Source of the DNA: Ureibacillus thermophilus
Lineage (GTDB): Bacteria; Bacillota; Bacilli; Bacillales_A; Planococcaceae
Assembly: GCF_042657185.1 (NCBI RefSeq)
Contig: NZ_JBHSNN010000030.1
Length of the DNA: 42,898 nucleotides
Direction: 5' to 3' (one strand)
A program made the translations under genes and the position numbers. A model generated the notes under the pieces. It ran no database searches and had not been told where the DNA came from. It saw only the letters and a list, made by a program, of their open reading frames with translations. Below are positions 15,734 to 24,132 of the stretch, piece after piece; the first letter of the stretch is position 1; each line of letters starts with the position of its first letter.

Positions 15734-17962
15734 GTGAAAATAAAGAAAATTGGAACGATTGCAACAGCTGCCACATTGTCGGTTGGACTGCTCGCAACTC
15801 CGGCTTTTGCCCAAACACCTGTGAACTTTCAAGAAACTCCGCAGCAATTAGACATCATCGTAGCATCTACTGAAACGAAAGTATCCAAAAGTGAACTCAT
15901 CAAAAAATTTAAAGCGATTTTTCCGAATAAATACGACTTCTTAAAGGAATCAGATTTTGATTTATACAGTGGATTTTATTCAGAAGATGACAAAATTCGT
16001 TATCATTTAAGTTTCAATAAAAGATTAAGCGGCAATCGATATATTTATGGGAATATCGTTTTTGCAGGGGAAAACTTGGAAGTTGAATATTTAGATATAG
16101 AACCATTGAATACGGAAGATGCCTTGTTCCCTGCTAAAATATCAAAAGAAGAGGCCAAAAATATCGCTTTAAAATTCATTCAACAGTTCACATCTGGAAA
16201 AAATTATGAACTATCTGAATCGGATGACCCTTATTATTATCCAGGAGATATACAGCTATTAACAGAACCTGTCAGATATTCTTTTAATTTTGTGCGTACG
16301 GAAAACGGCATTCCGATTCCGGAGCAAAATATTTATGTAACGGTTTTAGGAAATGGAGAAATTAATAATTTATATCGCGGCGAATTTTTATCCGCAACTT
16401 ATGATGATGTAAAAAATGCTAAAAGCAAAGAAGAGATTTTAAACCAAATCAAAAATAACTTATCGGTACAATTGCAATACAGAGTTGAATATGACTATCT
16501 CACAGGAGAGAGAAGTGTAGATTTAGCTTACGTGCCAAATATTTTAGATGGTGTTCATGCGCTTACAGGACAATGGTTATCCGGGGATAAGTTCCAATCG
16601 AATTTGCCAACAAACAAAAAGCCGGAATTCATTACAAGCCAAGCGTTGGCACCGAAGTATCAAGGGATGACTGTTGAACAAGCAAGAAAAAACGCTGAAG
16701 ATTTATTAAAAGTTGATTCCGATAAAGTGAAGCTAGTGATTAACGGCATAGAAGAATATCAAGATTATCTAGGAAAAGAAGTCATCAACGTTTCCTATGG
16801 GTATGAATATGACCGAGGCGGATATGGGACAAGCCTATCCTTTGATAAAAAAACAGGGGACTTAGTTGATTACTTCGGCATTAAACATGAAGTATTAAGA
16901 GAAAATGGCGAAAAACAAGAAAGTAAGGAAAAAATTACGGAGCAACAAGCTCTTGAAAAAGCCGTTGAATATTTAAAACAATATGCGCCATCAAAATTGC
17001 ATCAATATTCTAAACCAATCAAAGGTGCAGACAATTATTATGGCGAGTATCATTTTACGTTCCCGAGAATCGTTAACGGCATTCCTGTATCAGGCGATGA
17101 AATCTATATTTCTGTAAGTGAAACAGGAGAATTGACTCGTCTATTTATCAACTACTTCGAAAATGCGAATTGGCCGAAAGTAGACAAAGCTATTTCAGCG
17201 GATGAGGCAAAAAATATCATCGCAAACAGCTTAAATGTGAATCTAAACTATGTAAGAACAGGGGAAGATAAACATTACTCATTAGTATATACGCCGATTT
17301 ACAACGGCAATACATTGAGCTATTTAGATGCTATTAGCGGCAAATGGAAAACGCCTAGCTATATAAAAGATCCTGAATTGGAAGAAGTGCCTCATGTTTC
17401 TCATCCAACAGCAGAAAAAGAATTGAATTTCTTCATTGAGAACGGTTATTTAGAAATTGCTGATATTAATAGCTTTAATGCTGATGCTCCAATTAAAAAA
17501 GGCGAAGCAATCAATGCGCTAGTCAAATCTTTAACATATTTCTATGACGGCTACGCTTATGGGGATGAAGAAGTAAGCGAGCAAACATTCGACAATATCG
17601 GTCCGGATCATCCGTATTATAATGTTGTAGAAAAAGCAGTTTCTTTAGGCATTCTTGATGGAAGCCAAAAAACGCTGAATTTAAACGGAAATGTGACAAG
17701 AGAAGAATTGGCTGTATGGTATGTAAGAGCATTAGGTTTAAATGAAGCTGCAAAACACGCGGATATTTATAAATTGAATTTGAAAGATGCAGAGGCAGTC
17801 AATAAAAATTATTTAGGATATGTGACATTAGCAAATACGCTTGGACTTGTGACAGCAGAAAATGAATTGTTTGATCCAACTCGCTCAGTCACATATGCTG
17901 AATTTGTCAAATCCGCTGTGAAACTTGCCCATAAAGCAAAAGAAATGAATGTAGAATTTTAA
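15734..17962 (+). CDS. Secreted YcdB/YcdC-domain protein with S-layer homology domains
   Basis: 742 residues. A signal peptide (basic MKIKKIG, hydrophobic core, ATPAFAQ cleavage site near residue 26) directs export. Two or more YcdB/YcdC-like repeats with PepSY-type subdomains follow. Recurrent phrases include NGIPIPEQNIYVTVLGNGEI (about 190) and NGIPVSGDEIYISVSETGEL (about 455). The C-terminus from about 560 has SLH-type modules (FDNIGPDHPYYNVVEKAV, GNVTREELAVWYVRALGL), which bind pyruvylated cell-wall polymer. GTG start with AGGAGG 9 bp upstream. The role is unknown; YcdB-type proteins are often spore or wall associated. Followed at once by dispersed repeat copy 2. Confidence 0.85.
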   Translation: MKIKKIGTIATAATLSVGLLATPAFAQTPVNFQETPQQLDIIVASTETKVSKSELIKKFKAIFPNKYDFLKESDFDLYSGFYSEDDKIRYHLSFNKRLSGNRYIYGNIVFAGENLEVEYLDIEPLNTEDALFPAKISKEEAKNIALKFIQQFTSGKNYELSESDDPYYYPGDIQLLTEPVRYSFNFVRTENGIPIPEQNIYVTVLGNGEINNLYRGEFLSATYDDVKNAKSKEEILNQIKNNLSVQLQYRVEYDYLTGERSVDLAYVPNILDGVHALTGQWLSGDKFQSNLPTNKKPEFITSQALAPKYQGMTVEQARKNAEDLLKVDSDKVKLVINGIEEYQDYLGKEVINVSYGYEYDRGGYGTSLSFDKKTGDLVDYFGIKHEVLRENGEKQESKEKITEQQALEKAVEYLKQYAPSKLHQYSKPIKGADNYYGEYHFTFPRIVNGIPVSGDEIYISVSETGELTRLFINYFENANWPKVDKAISADEAKNIIANSLNVNLNYVRTGEDKHYSLVYTPIYNGNTLSYLDAISGKWKTPSYIKDPELEEVPHVSHPTAEKELNFFIENGYLEIADINSFNADAPIKKGEAINALVKSLTYFYDGYAYGDEEVSEQTFDNIGPDHPYYNVVEKAVSLGILDGSQKTLNLNGNVTREELAVWYVRALGLNEAAKHADIYKLNLKDAEAVNKNYLGYVTLANTLGLVTAENELFDPTRSVTYAEFVKSAVKLAHKAKEMNVEF

Positions 17963-17969
17963 GTAGTGT

Positions 17970-18142
17970 AAAGGGACTGTCCAGAAAGTGTAAAACTTTC
18001 CGGACAGTCCCGTTTCTAATAGGGAAATTCTTTGAAAAATCTTTGCTCCTGCGGTGGTCACATTAAACTTGTTATCTGTGGCTATGCGTGTGCGAAAGCC
18101 GCAAAGGGAGCGTCTTGAAATGACTTTTCAGACGCCCTTTTT
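17970..18142 (+). repeat. Dispersed hairpin repeat, copy 2
   Basis: About 173 bp, same layout as copies 1 and 3 but more diverged in the middle. The first hairpin GGGACTGTCC / GGACAGTCCC (17973-18011) is nearly perfect and has a GAAAGT/ACTTTC inner stem. CCTGCGGTGGTCACA at 18049-18063 is identical to copy 3. The inner stem is TGTGGC / GCCGCA. The last hairpin is GGGAGCGTCT / AGACGCCC followed by TTTTTT. It stands between the surface protein and the czrA promoter and probably terminates the former. Confidence 0.85.
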
Positions 18143-18178
18143 TCTCTTTATCGACTTCCGAAAAATTAAACTTTCGGA

Positions 18179-18216
18179 TATAATATTCGTATATGAATAG
18201 ATATTTATATACGAAT
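18179..18216 (+). promoter_or_regulatory. czrA promoter -10 and ArsR-type operator
   Basis: A TATAAT at 18179-18184 is followed by the inverted repeat at 18185-18216: ATTCGTATATGAATA, GA, TATTTATATACGAAT. The arms are 15 bp with one mismatch. This is the 12-2-12 layout known for CzrA/SmtB-type operators, here extended. It overlaps the expected transcription start, so binding would block transcription. A further half-site (ATATGAACATAT) stands between the regulator and the exporter near 18572-18583. Confidence 0.8.
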
Positions 18217-18230
18217 GGGTGGTTCGTAAA

Positions 18231-18560
18231 GTGGAAATGGATAAAGGAAATCATAACGATGCGGAATTATTTGAATTAGATGAAGAGACGTTGTTTTTAG
18301 TATCCCAAACCTTTAAAGCGTTGAGCGATCCAACTAGAATTCGAATATTGTATTTGCTTTCGCAAAAGGAGTATTCGGTAAACGAAATAGCCAAAAAATT
18401 AAATCTAAGTCAGCCGAATGTTTCCCACCAATTACGTTTTTTGAAAAACTTGAGGCTTGTCAAATATCGCCGTGAAGGTACGACTTTATATTATTCCATT
18501 GATGATGACCATATTGTGCATATGTTGTACCAAACAATCGAGCATTCTCAACATAATTGA
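18231..18560 (+). CDS. czrA: Zinc/cobalt-responsive ArsR/SmtB repressor (CzrA type)
   Basis: Winged-helix repressor that leaves DNA on binding zinc or cobalt. The family core FKALSDPTRIRILYLLSQ is followed by the recognition helix (NLSQPNVSHQLRFLKNLRLV) and the wing REGTTLYYS. The C-terminal helix has the metal set Asp-x-His-x10-His-x2-His (DDH..HSQH), as in S. aureus CzrA. The start is uncertain: GTG 18231 lies 8 bp after GGGTGG, while ATG 18237 is a shorter alternative and GTG 18219 overlaps the operator edge. It is followed 51 bp later by the CDF exporter. Confidence 0.9.
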   Translation: MEMDKGNHNDAELFELDEETLFLVSQTFKALSDPTRIRILYLLSQKEYSVNEIAKKLNLSQPNVSHQLRFLKNLRLVKYRREGTTLYYSIDDDHIVHMLYQTIEHSQHN

Positions 18561-18611
18561 GCATAAATCATATATGAACATATACTAATATTAATTTAAG
18601 GAGGTGTGATG

Positions 18612-19565
18612 ATGGGGCATGAACATCATCATGCACATCACCATCATACTCATGGTGCCAACAAAAAGACATTAACAATTGCATTTTTTATCATCGCTGT
18701 TTTTATGTTTGTGGAAGCAATCGGCGGTGTATTGACAAATAGTCTTGCGCTGCTTTCGGATGCTGGCCATATGCTGAGTGATGCGATTTCCTTGGGGGTT
18801 GGCGTTCTTGCCTTCAAATTTGGCGAGAAGGTAGCGGATTATAGCAGAACATACGGATACCGGCGTTTTGAAATATTAGCCGCCGTTTTTAACGGTGTTA
18901 CATTAATGATTGTTTCCATTTTTATTTTTATTGAAGCCATTGAGCGGTTTGTGCGCCCCTCGGAAATTTCATCCCATGGCATGTTAGGGATTGCGATTCT
19001 CGGATTGGCAGTGAATATACTTGTTGCATGGATTTTAATGCGCGGCGGCGATACCCATGATAATTTAAATATGCGGGCAGCCTTCCTTCATGTGATAGGA
19101 GATATGTTAGGTTCTGCTGCAGCAATTCTTGCCGCCGTATTCATTATGCTCTTTGATTGGAGTTGGATGGACCCTTTGGCGAGTATTATTGTGGCATTTA
19201 TCATTATTAAAGGCGGCTATCATGTGACGAAAGATGCCATTCATGTATTGATGGAAGGGACGCCAACAAACGTAAACATAGATGAAGTAATCCGATTATT
19301 TCATAATACACCGGGCATTATCGGAATCCATGATTTACATGTATGGAGCATTACGAGCGGGCAAAATGCGCTGTCTTGCCATGCGGTAGTGGAAGACAAT
19401 CTTTCATTAAAAGATATACAAAAAATATTAAAGAATATTGAGCATGAACTGCTTCATCTAGGAATAGCCCATATGACCGTCCAAGTAGAAGATCGAGATC
19501 ATGTTCATGAAGATTCAGTGTTGTGCAAAATTAACGGCCATCAGCATCATGAACACCATCATTAA
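18612..19565 (+). CDS. czcD: Cation diffusion facilitator, zinc/cadmium/cobalt exporter (CzcD type)
   Basis: Proton-coupled exporter of divalent metals. The N-terminus is His-rich (HEHHHAHHHHTHG), six membrane helices follow with SDAGHMLSDA (helix 2) and HVIGDMLGS (helix 5), which carry the HxxxD-type zinc sites. The cytosolic domain contains GIHDLHVWSITSGQNALSCH. The C-terminus ends in HQHHEHHH. ATG 18612 is 7 bp after AAGGAGG; the ATG at 18609 and GTG at 18606 are possible but closer. Controlled by the adjacent ArsR repressor by inference. Confidence 0.93.
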   Translation: MGHEHHHAHHHHTHGANKKTLTIAFFIIAVFMFVEAIGGVLTNSLALLSDAGHMLSDAISLGVGVLAFKFGEKVADYSRTYGYRRFEILAAVFNGVTLMIVSIFIFIEAIERFVRPSEISSHGMLGIAILGLAVNILVAWILMRGGDTHDNLNMRAAFLHVIGDMLGSAAAILAAVFIMLFDWSWMDPLASIIVAFIIIKGGYHVTKDAIHVLMEGTPTNVNIDEVIRLFHNTPGIIGIHDLHVWSITSGQNALSCHAVVEDNLSLKDIQKILKNIEHELLHLGIAHMTVQVEDRDHVHEDSVLCKINGHQHHEHHH

Positions 19566-19603
19566 AATAATAGCCTCCGGAAGATGGAGGCTATTATTTT
19601 TTT
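19566..19603. terminator. Shared terminator of czcD and ligD
   Basis: Perfect 13-bp stem AATAATAGCCTCC / GGAGGCTATTATT around a 7-nt loop, then T-rich sequence on the plus side. It overlaps the ligD end on the minus strand, where upstream A-rich sequence (AAAATAATA) gives only a weak T tail. Confidence 0.85.
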
Positions 19604-21432
19604 AATAAGTTTTTTAACTCCTTCAAGACCGCTTTTAATGGCTGATTTTCGCCCGCTTCAAAAAAATGATTAAAAGGATCTCCAATTGTTTTGATTCGTT
19701 CAATAATGGTTGGAAGGGTAAAGTGATTCGGATTTAAACCTTCCTTTACTTCTTCCCAATAAAGGGGTGTTGCAATGCTTCCCCATTCATTTCCCCTTGG
19801 CGAGTATGGAGCAATAATCGTTTTTCCCTCCGCATGCTGCACATAGTCTAAATACAATTTATTTCCCCGATTCTTTTTCAATCGCTCTAACGTAAATTTA
19901 TGAGAAACTTGGTTGACTAAAAATTGACATATAAATTCAGTAAAAATGCGGGTTTCATCATAGGTGAACTGATTTTTCGGTAATGGAATATATACTTGCA
20001 ACCCTTTGTTGCCAGAAGTTTTAACGAAGGACTGCAGCTGCAATTGGTCAAAAATGGCCTTCATTTTTAATGCCGCTTCTATGGCCAGTGGAAATTCTTT
20101 TTGGGATGGCGGGTCCAAATCAAAGACAATTTCAGTTGGATGTGCAGTATCAATTGTTTGAAATGGGATATGAAATTCTAAAGCCAATTGATTGCCAAGC
20201 CAAAATAACGTAGACAAATTATTGCAAACAATATAATGGATGCCTTCTATTTGTTTTGTTTGCACATAATTCGGAGCATAATCGGGAACATTTTTTTGAT
20301 AAAAATGTTCTCCCGGAACACCATGGGGATAACGAATAGTCGTAAGGGCGCGATTTTGCAAAAAAGGAAGCATATAAGGAGCAATATATTCTAAATATAG
20401 AAGATAATCCTCTTTCAATAAATTTAATTTCGGCCAAATCGGTTTTTCAGGATGAGTAACTGGCACCTCTTCTGGCATTGGATGCAGCTGTTTTTGAAAG
20501 TTTTTCCAATAGCACTCTTCCGGCGATAAATCAAAACGGAAAGAATGAAATCTTGGCTCCCTTAACTTTTTTCCATCAAAATCAATGCAAGCAATATCGG
20601 CGCAAATGGAAGGAGGTAACATCCAAACAGAGCTGGAAAGTTTTTCTCCCTTTGTTCGGAAAAAGGCGGCTAGCGTTTGAAACTGTTCATCGTTAAGGCC
20701 GTGTTTAAAAGCGGTAACTTCCGTTAACTGATTGTCTTTATAAACGGCGCCGGTAAAATAATCGTTTTCTTTATTGAAGGTATGAACGATGACGGTTACC
20801 ATTCGCCAATTTTTGATTTTCAGCCAGTCATCTATCCTTTTTCCAGCTGTATAAAGACTTGTTTTCCTTTTAGCAATCATTCCTTCGCCGTTGTGTGTTT
20901 TAATCATTTTCCAAAGACTATCGCCATCTTCATAGCTTTCAATGCATTGAATTTGTCCGCGTTGGAAAAATTTGATTTTATTTGGAAGTGGTGTCTCTTT
21001 GAAGAGTTGGGACAAATGTTTTTTTCGTTCAATAAGGGGCAGCGTTACCAAATCTGTTCCCTGTATTTTCAGCAAATCGAAAGCGATAAATTGGCAAGGA
21101 AACTTTTTGCTTGCTTCCTCCACTTTTTGTTTGGATTTTGTTTTTCCACGGGATTGAACGATGGAAAAATTGCTTCGAAAGTTGTTTTCTAAAAAGACCA
21201 TTTCTCCATCCATTGTTAACGGAAGAAAAGGAGCAAGCAATGGATAAGTGCGTTTACAAAAATCAATTATTTCTGGAAAGAGGAATGTGATATCCCGCTG
21301 ATTTCGGCTTATAATGGTGGGTACTTCATTTTCCCAATGCAGTATGGCGCGATAGCCGTCATATTTCACCTCATAAATCCACTCGTTTCCCCTTGGCCAT
21401 TCGTCCGCAGATGTCAAAAGCATCGGTTGCAT
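19594..21432 (-). CDS. ligD: Bifunctional DNA ligase/polymerase LigD
   Basis: End-joining enzyme that works with Ku. The ligase domain is N-terminal, with the lysine nucleophile in EVKYDGYRA (Lys23), then DGEMVFL and EGMIAKRK, and an OB fold (VTVIVHTFNKENDYF). The primase-polymerase domain follows from about residue 330, with FDLDPP (metal-binding Asp pair) and TSGNKGLQVYIPL. The 3'-phosphoesterase domain of mycobacterial LigD is absent, as in B. subtilis LigD (611 residues; here 612). AAGAGG stands 9 bp before ATG. Divergent from ku across 98 bp. Confidence 0.93.
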   Translation of the reverse strand: MQPMLLTSADEWPRGNEWIYEVKYDGYRAILHWENEVPTIISRNQRDITFLFPEIIDFCKRTYPLLAPFLPLTMDGEMVFLENNFRSNFSIVQSRGKTKSKQKVEEASKKFPCQFIAFDLLKIQGTDLVTLPLIERKKHLSQLFKETPLPNKIKFFQRGQIQCIESYEDGDSLWKMIKTHNGEGMIAKRKTSLYTAGKRIDDWLKIKNWRMVTVIVHTFNKENDYFTGAVYKDNQLTEVTAFKHGLNDEQFQTLAAFFRTKGEKLSSSVWMLPPSICADIACIDFDGKKLREPRFHSFRFDLSPEECYWKNFQKQLHPMPEEVPVTHPEKPIWPKLNLLKEDYLLYLEYIAPYMLPFLQNRALTTIRYPHGVPGEHFYQKNVPDYAPNYVQTKQIEGIHYIVCNNLSTLFWLGNQLALEFHIPFQTIDTAHPTEIVFDLDPPSQKEFPLAIEAALKMKAIFDQLQLQSFVKTSGNKGLQVYIPLPKNQFTYDETRIFTEFICQFLVNQVSHKFTLERLKKNRGNKLYLDYVQHAEGKTIIAPYSPRGNEWGSIATPLYWEEVKEGLNPNHFTLPTIIERIKTIGDPFNHFFEAGENQPLKAVLKELKNLLKK

Positions 21433-21486
21433 GTTTGAAAACCTCTTTTTTCATTATTGTTAAACAGAATGCAGAGGCTATACATA

Positions 21487-21510
21487 GTTCTTTTCTGTCT
21501 AAGCATAATA
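21487..21510 (+). promoter_or_regulatory. Possible SigG-type promoter -10 of ku
   Basis: CATAATA at 21504-21510 fits the SigG -10 (CATNNTA). ACATA at 21482-21486 with a 17-bp spacer is a one-off match to the -35. Ku and LigD of B. subtilis are made in the forespore, so this agrees with context. The call rests on two short motifs. Confidence 0.35.
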
Positions 21511-21530
21511 AGAAAAAAGTAGGTGACGCT

Positions 21531-22355
21531 ATGCACACGATGTGGAAAGGCAGCATCAGTTTTGGATTAGTCAATATTCCAGTCAAACTTCATGCTGCAA
21601 CGGAAGATAAAGATGTGAAATTAAGGCAGCTTCATAAAGAATGTCATACGCCAATTAATTATAAAAAGGTGTGTCCTGTTTGCGACCGGGAAGTAAAAAA
21701 TGAAGAGATTGTCAAAGCATTTGAATACGCAAAGAATAAATTTGTTGTGTTGGATGAAGAAGATTTGGAAGCATTAAGAAAAGAAAATGAAGAAAAAGCG
21801 GTTGAGATTCTGGAGTTTGTGAAATTGGAAGAAATTGACCCTATTTATTTTCAAAAAAGCTACTTTTTATCGCCGGATACAGGGGGAATGAAAGCTTATG
21901 CATTGCTCCGGCAAGCCTTGAAAGAATCAGGAAAAATAGGCGTGGCGAAAATTACGATTCGTTCAAAAGAGCAGTTGGCGGTTGTGAGAGTATATGAAGA
22001 CACTTTGGTAATGGAAACCATTTATTTTCCGGATGAAGTGAGGAAATCTAGTGATGTTCCGAATATTCCCGGCGCAGAAAAAGTAGTGCAAAAGGAATTG
22101 GAAACAGCATTAATGTTAATAGATCAATTAACGGTAAAATTTGAACCGGAGAAATATCATGACGAATATCGCACAGCTCTTCTTGAATTAATTGAGAAGA
22201 AGAAAGCGGGAGAAACGGTGACTGCCGCAGAGAAAAATCCTGCTATCCCACCGGATATGACAGATTTAATGAGCGCTCTCGAAGCTTCATTAAATAAAGT
22301 GAAAAAGAAACCTGCAGCCAAAAAGAAAAAGGCAAAAGAGAAAAAGGAAGCGTAG
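21531..22355 (+). CDS. ku: Non-homologous end joining protein Ku
   Basis: Forms a homodimeric ring on double-strand DNA ends and recruits LigD. The product of 274 residues starts MHTMWKGSISFGLVNIPVKL, the family hallmark, and continues through the beta-barrel core (EEIDPIYFQKSYFL, KAYALLRQALKESGKIGVAK). The C-terminus is a short Lys-rich tail (KKKPAAKKKKAKEKKEA), typical of DNA-binding extensions in bacterial Ku. The frame is open upstream to 21393, but ATG 21531 follows AGGTG and matches the conserved N-terminus. Confidence 0.95.
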   Translation: MHTMWKGSISFGLVNIPVKLHAATEDKDVKLRQLHKECHTPINYKKVCPVCDREVKNEEIVKAFEYAKNKFVVLDEEDLEALRKENEEKAVEILEFVKLEEIDPIYFQKSYFLSPDTGGMKAYALLRQALKESGKIGVAKITIRSKEQLAVVRVYEDTLVMETIYFPDEVRKSSDVPNIPGAEKVVQKELETALMLIDQLTVKFEPEKYHDEYRTALLELIEKKKAGETVTAAEKNPAIPPDMTDLMSALEASLNKVKKKPAAKKKKAKEKKEA

Positions 22356-22364
22356 TGCTTTATT

Positions 22365-22413
22365 AAAAAAGGACATTCCAAAGGAGAGAACTTTGAAATG
22401 TCCTTTATTTTTT
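22365..22413. terminator. Terminator between ku and the lyase gene
   Basis: AAAGGACATTCCAAAG pairs with CTTTGAAATGTCCTTT around a short loop. T runs on the plus side (ATTTTTT) and, through AAAAAA at the left, on the minus side, so it can serve both convergent genes. Confidence 0.85.
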
Positions 22414-22416
22414 GGA

Positions 22417-23862
22417 TTATAAACTGTCGCCGAAATCTGCTCTGAATTTTTCTACAAGGCGTTCTGGCCAATCGGATAGTGCATCCAATTTTCCAACGAA
22501 GAATCTTAATACTTTTGGCTCGTCCACATATTTTAAGCCTTCGATGATGTGACGATTTTCATATAGCCAACTAACCCGGTCAATTACATATTGAATTTGG
22601 GACAATGTGAAAACTCGACGAGGAACGGCAAGGCGCACCAACTCCATATTGGCAAGGTTTTCTACGCCATTTTCATCCCGGGCTTCTGACATTGTTCCCC
22701 TCTCCATGCCCCGCACTCCGCTTGCGATATAAATGGCTGCTGCCAATGCTCCCGCAGGATACTCATGTTGCGGTACATGAGGCAAGAATTCCATTGCATT
22801 GATATGGCAGCCGAGACCTCCAGGAGGTGTAACAACTGGCACACCTTTTTTAAGCAATTCATTTGTCATGTATTCGATGAAGAGCGGTCCTTGGTTAATC
22901 ATTTCTTCATCCATTGTTTCTTCCAAACCAATGGCAATGGCTTCAATTTCACGGACACTCATTCCGCCATATGTTAAGAATCCTTCATATAATGTTACAT
23001 ACTCCCGCATTGCACGCATATCTTCTTCACTATCTGTGATGATGCCTCCACCGCGGGCAAATCCGAGTTTACGGGCAGAGAAGTAGATAATATCGCACAA
23101 GTCGGAAATTTTCCGTGTAATTTCCCTAATCGTCATATTTTGGCATTCGTCTTCTCTTTGTTTGATAAAGTATAAGTTGTCTTGCAACAAACTTGCATCA
23201 AGCACTAGTTTTATTCCATATTCATCACAAACTTTGCGCACTTCCCGCAAATTTTCTAAAGAGAATGGTTGTCCACCAATCAAGTTTGTACCGGCTTCCA
23301 TGCGGACAAATGGGATATTTTCAGCCCCTACTTCTTGAATGAGGTTAATAAGTTTTTTGATATCGATGTTTCCTTTGAAAGGATGGTCGCTGTTTAATTT
23401 CAAGGCTTCATCCGTAAAAACTTCAACCACTTTTCCGCCGTTTTTTGTTATATGCGCATGGGTTGTTGTAAAGTGATAGTTCATTGGGACATATGTGCCT
23501 GGTCTTACAAATGTAGTGCTTAAAATATTTTCACAAGCACGGCCTTGGTGAGCTGGAAGGAAATATTTTTTTCTGAAAATCTCCTGAATTGTTTTTTCTA
23601 GTCTTGTGAAAGAAGCGCTTCCCGCATAACTATCATCCGCCTCTAACATGGCTGCTTGTTGTCGGTCGCTCATGGCGTTAACGCCGCTGTCTGTCAACAT
23701 ATCTAAAAACACATCTTTATTTTGTAGAAGGAACGTATTAAAACCTGCTTCTTTCATAGCCTTTAAACGTTCTTCCACCGGCAGTAAATTAAGTTTTTGA
23801 ATGATGCGGACTTTATGCATTTCCAAAGGTATTTTTTCTCCTGAATAAAACTTAACTGTCAT
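22417..23862 (-). CDS. Tyrosine phenol-lyase/tryptophanase family beta-eliminating lyase
   Basis: PLP enzyme of the family that splits tyrosine to phenol or tryptophan to indole, with pyruvate and ammonia. The PLP lysine is Lys265 in FSARKLGF. Closer to tyrosine phenol-lyase than to tryptophanase: LLTDSGVNAMSD, FTTTHAH (131-137) and GVRGMERG, where Arg388 matches the phenol-binding Arg381 of Citrobacter TPL. Asp222 binds the PLP ring nitrogen. However, the conserved Arg of the DATR motif (Arg217 of TPL), near the PLP hydroxyl, is Leu225 here (DASLLQDN). Specificity is therefore uncertain. GGGAGGAAG precedes ATG. Single gene; no transporter or leader peptide is nearby. Confidence 0.85.
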   Translation of the reverse strand: MTVKFYSGEKIPLEMHKVRIIQKLNLLPVEERLKAMKEAGFNTFLLQNKDVFLDMLTDSGVNAMSDRQQAAMLEADDSYAGSASFTRLEKTIQEIFRKKYFLPAHQGRACENILSTTFVRPGTYVPMNYHFTTTHAHITKNGGKVVEVFTDEALKLNSDHPFKGNIDIKKLINLIQEVGAENIPFVRMEAGTNLIGGQPFSLENLREVRKVCDEYGIKLVLDASLLQDNLYFIKQREDECQNMTIREITRKISDLCDIIYFSARKLGFARGGGIITDSEEDMRAMREYVTLYEGFLTYGGMSVREIEAIAIGLEETMDEEMINQGPLFIEYMTNELLKKGVPVVTPPGGLGCHINAMEFLPHVPQHEYPAGALAAAIYIASGVRGMERGTMSEARDENGVENLANMELVRLAVPRRVFTLSQIQYVIDRVSWLYENRHIIEGLKYVDEPKVLRFFVGKLDALSDWPERLVEKFRADFGDSL

Positions 23863-24132
23863 TTGAACTTCCTCCCGCCTCTTTATCCCTTTATTACTTT
23901 AATACTTCAACGCTTCAACTCGATGAAACATTGTTATTTTAATCATACATGATTTCAGAAAAAATTTAAAATGCTATTAATATAATTAGAAGAAATATTT
24001 ACTTTGGACTTAAAATTTTATGTTTAGTAGAAAAATTAGTTATACAAGTTATTTTTGGAAAAGCATTTTGCTTCCCTACATAGAAAACAACAGGAGAAGG
24101 CATGATAAAATAAAAGAAAGGACGTGATGACG

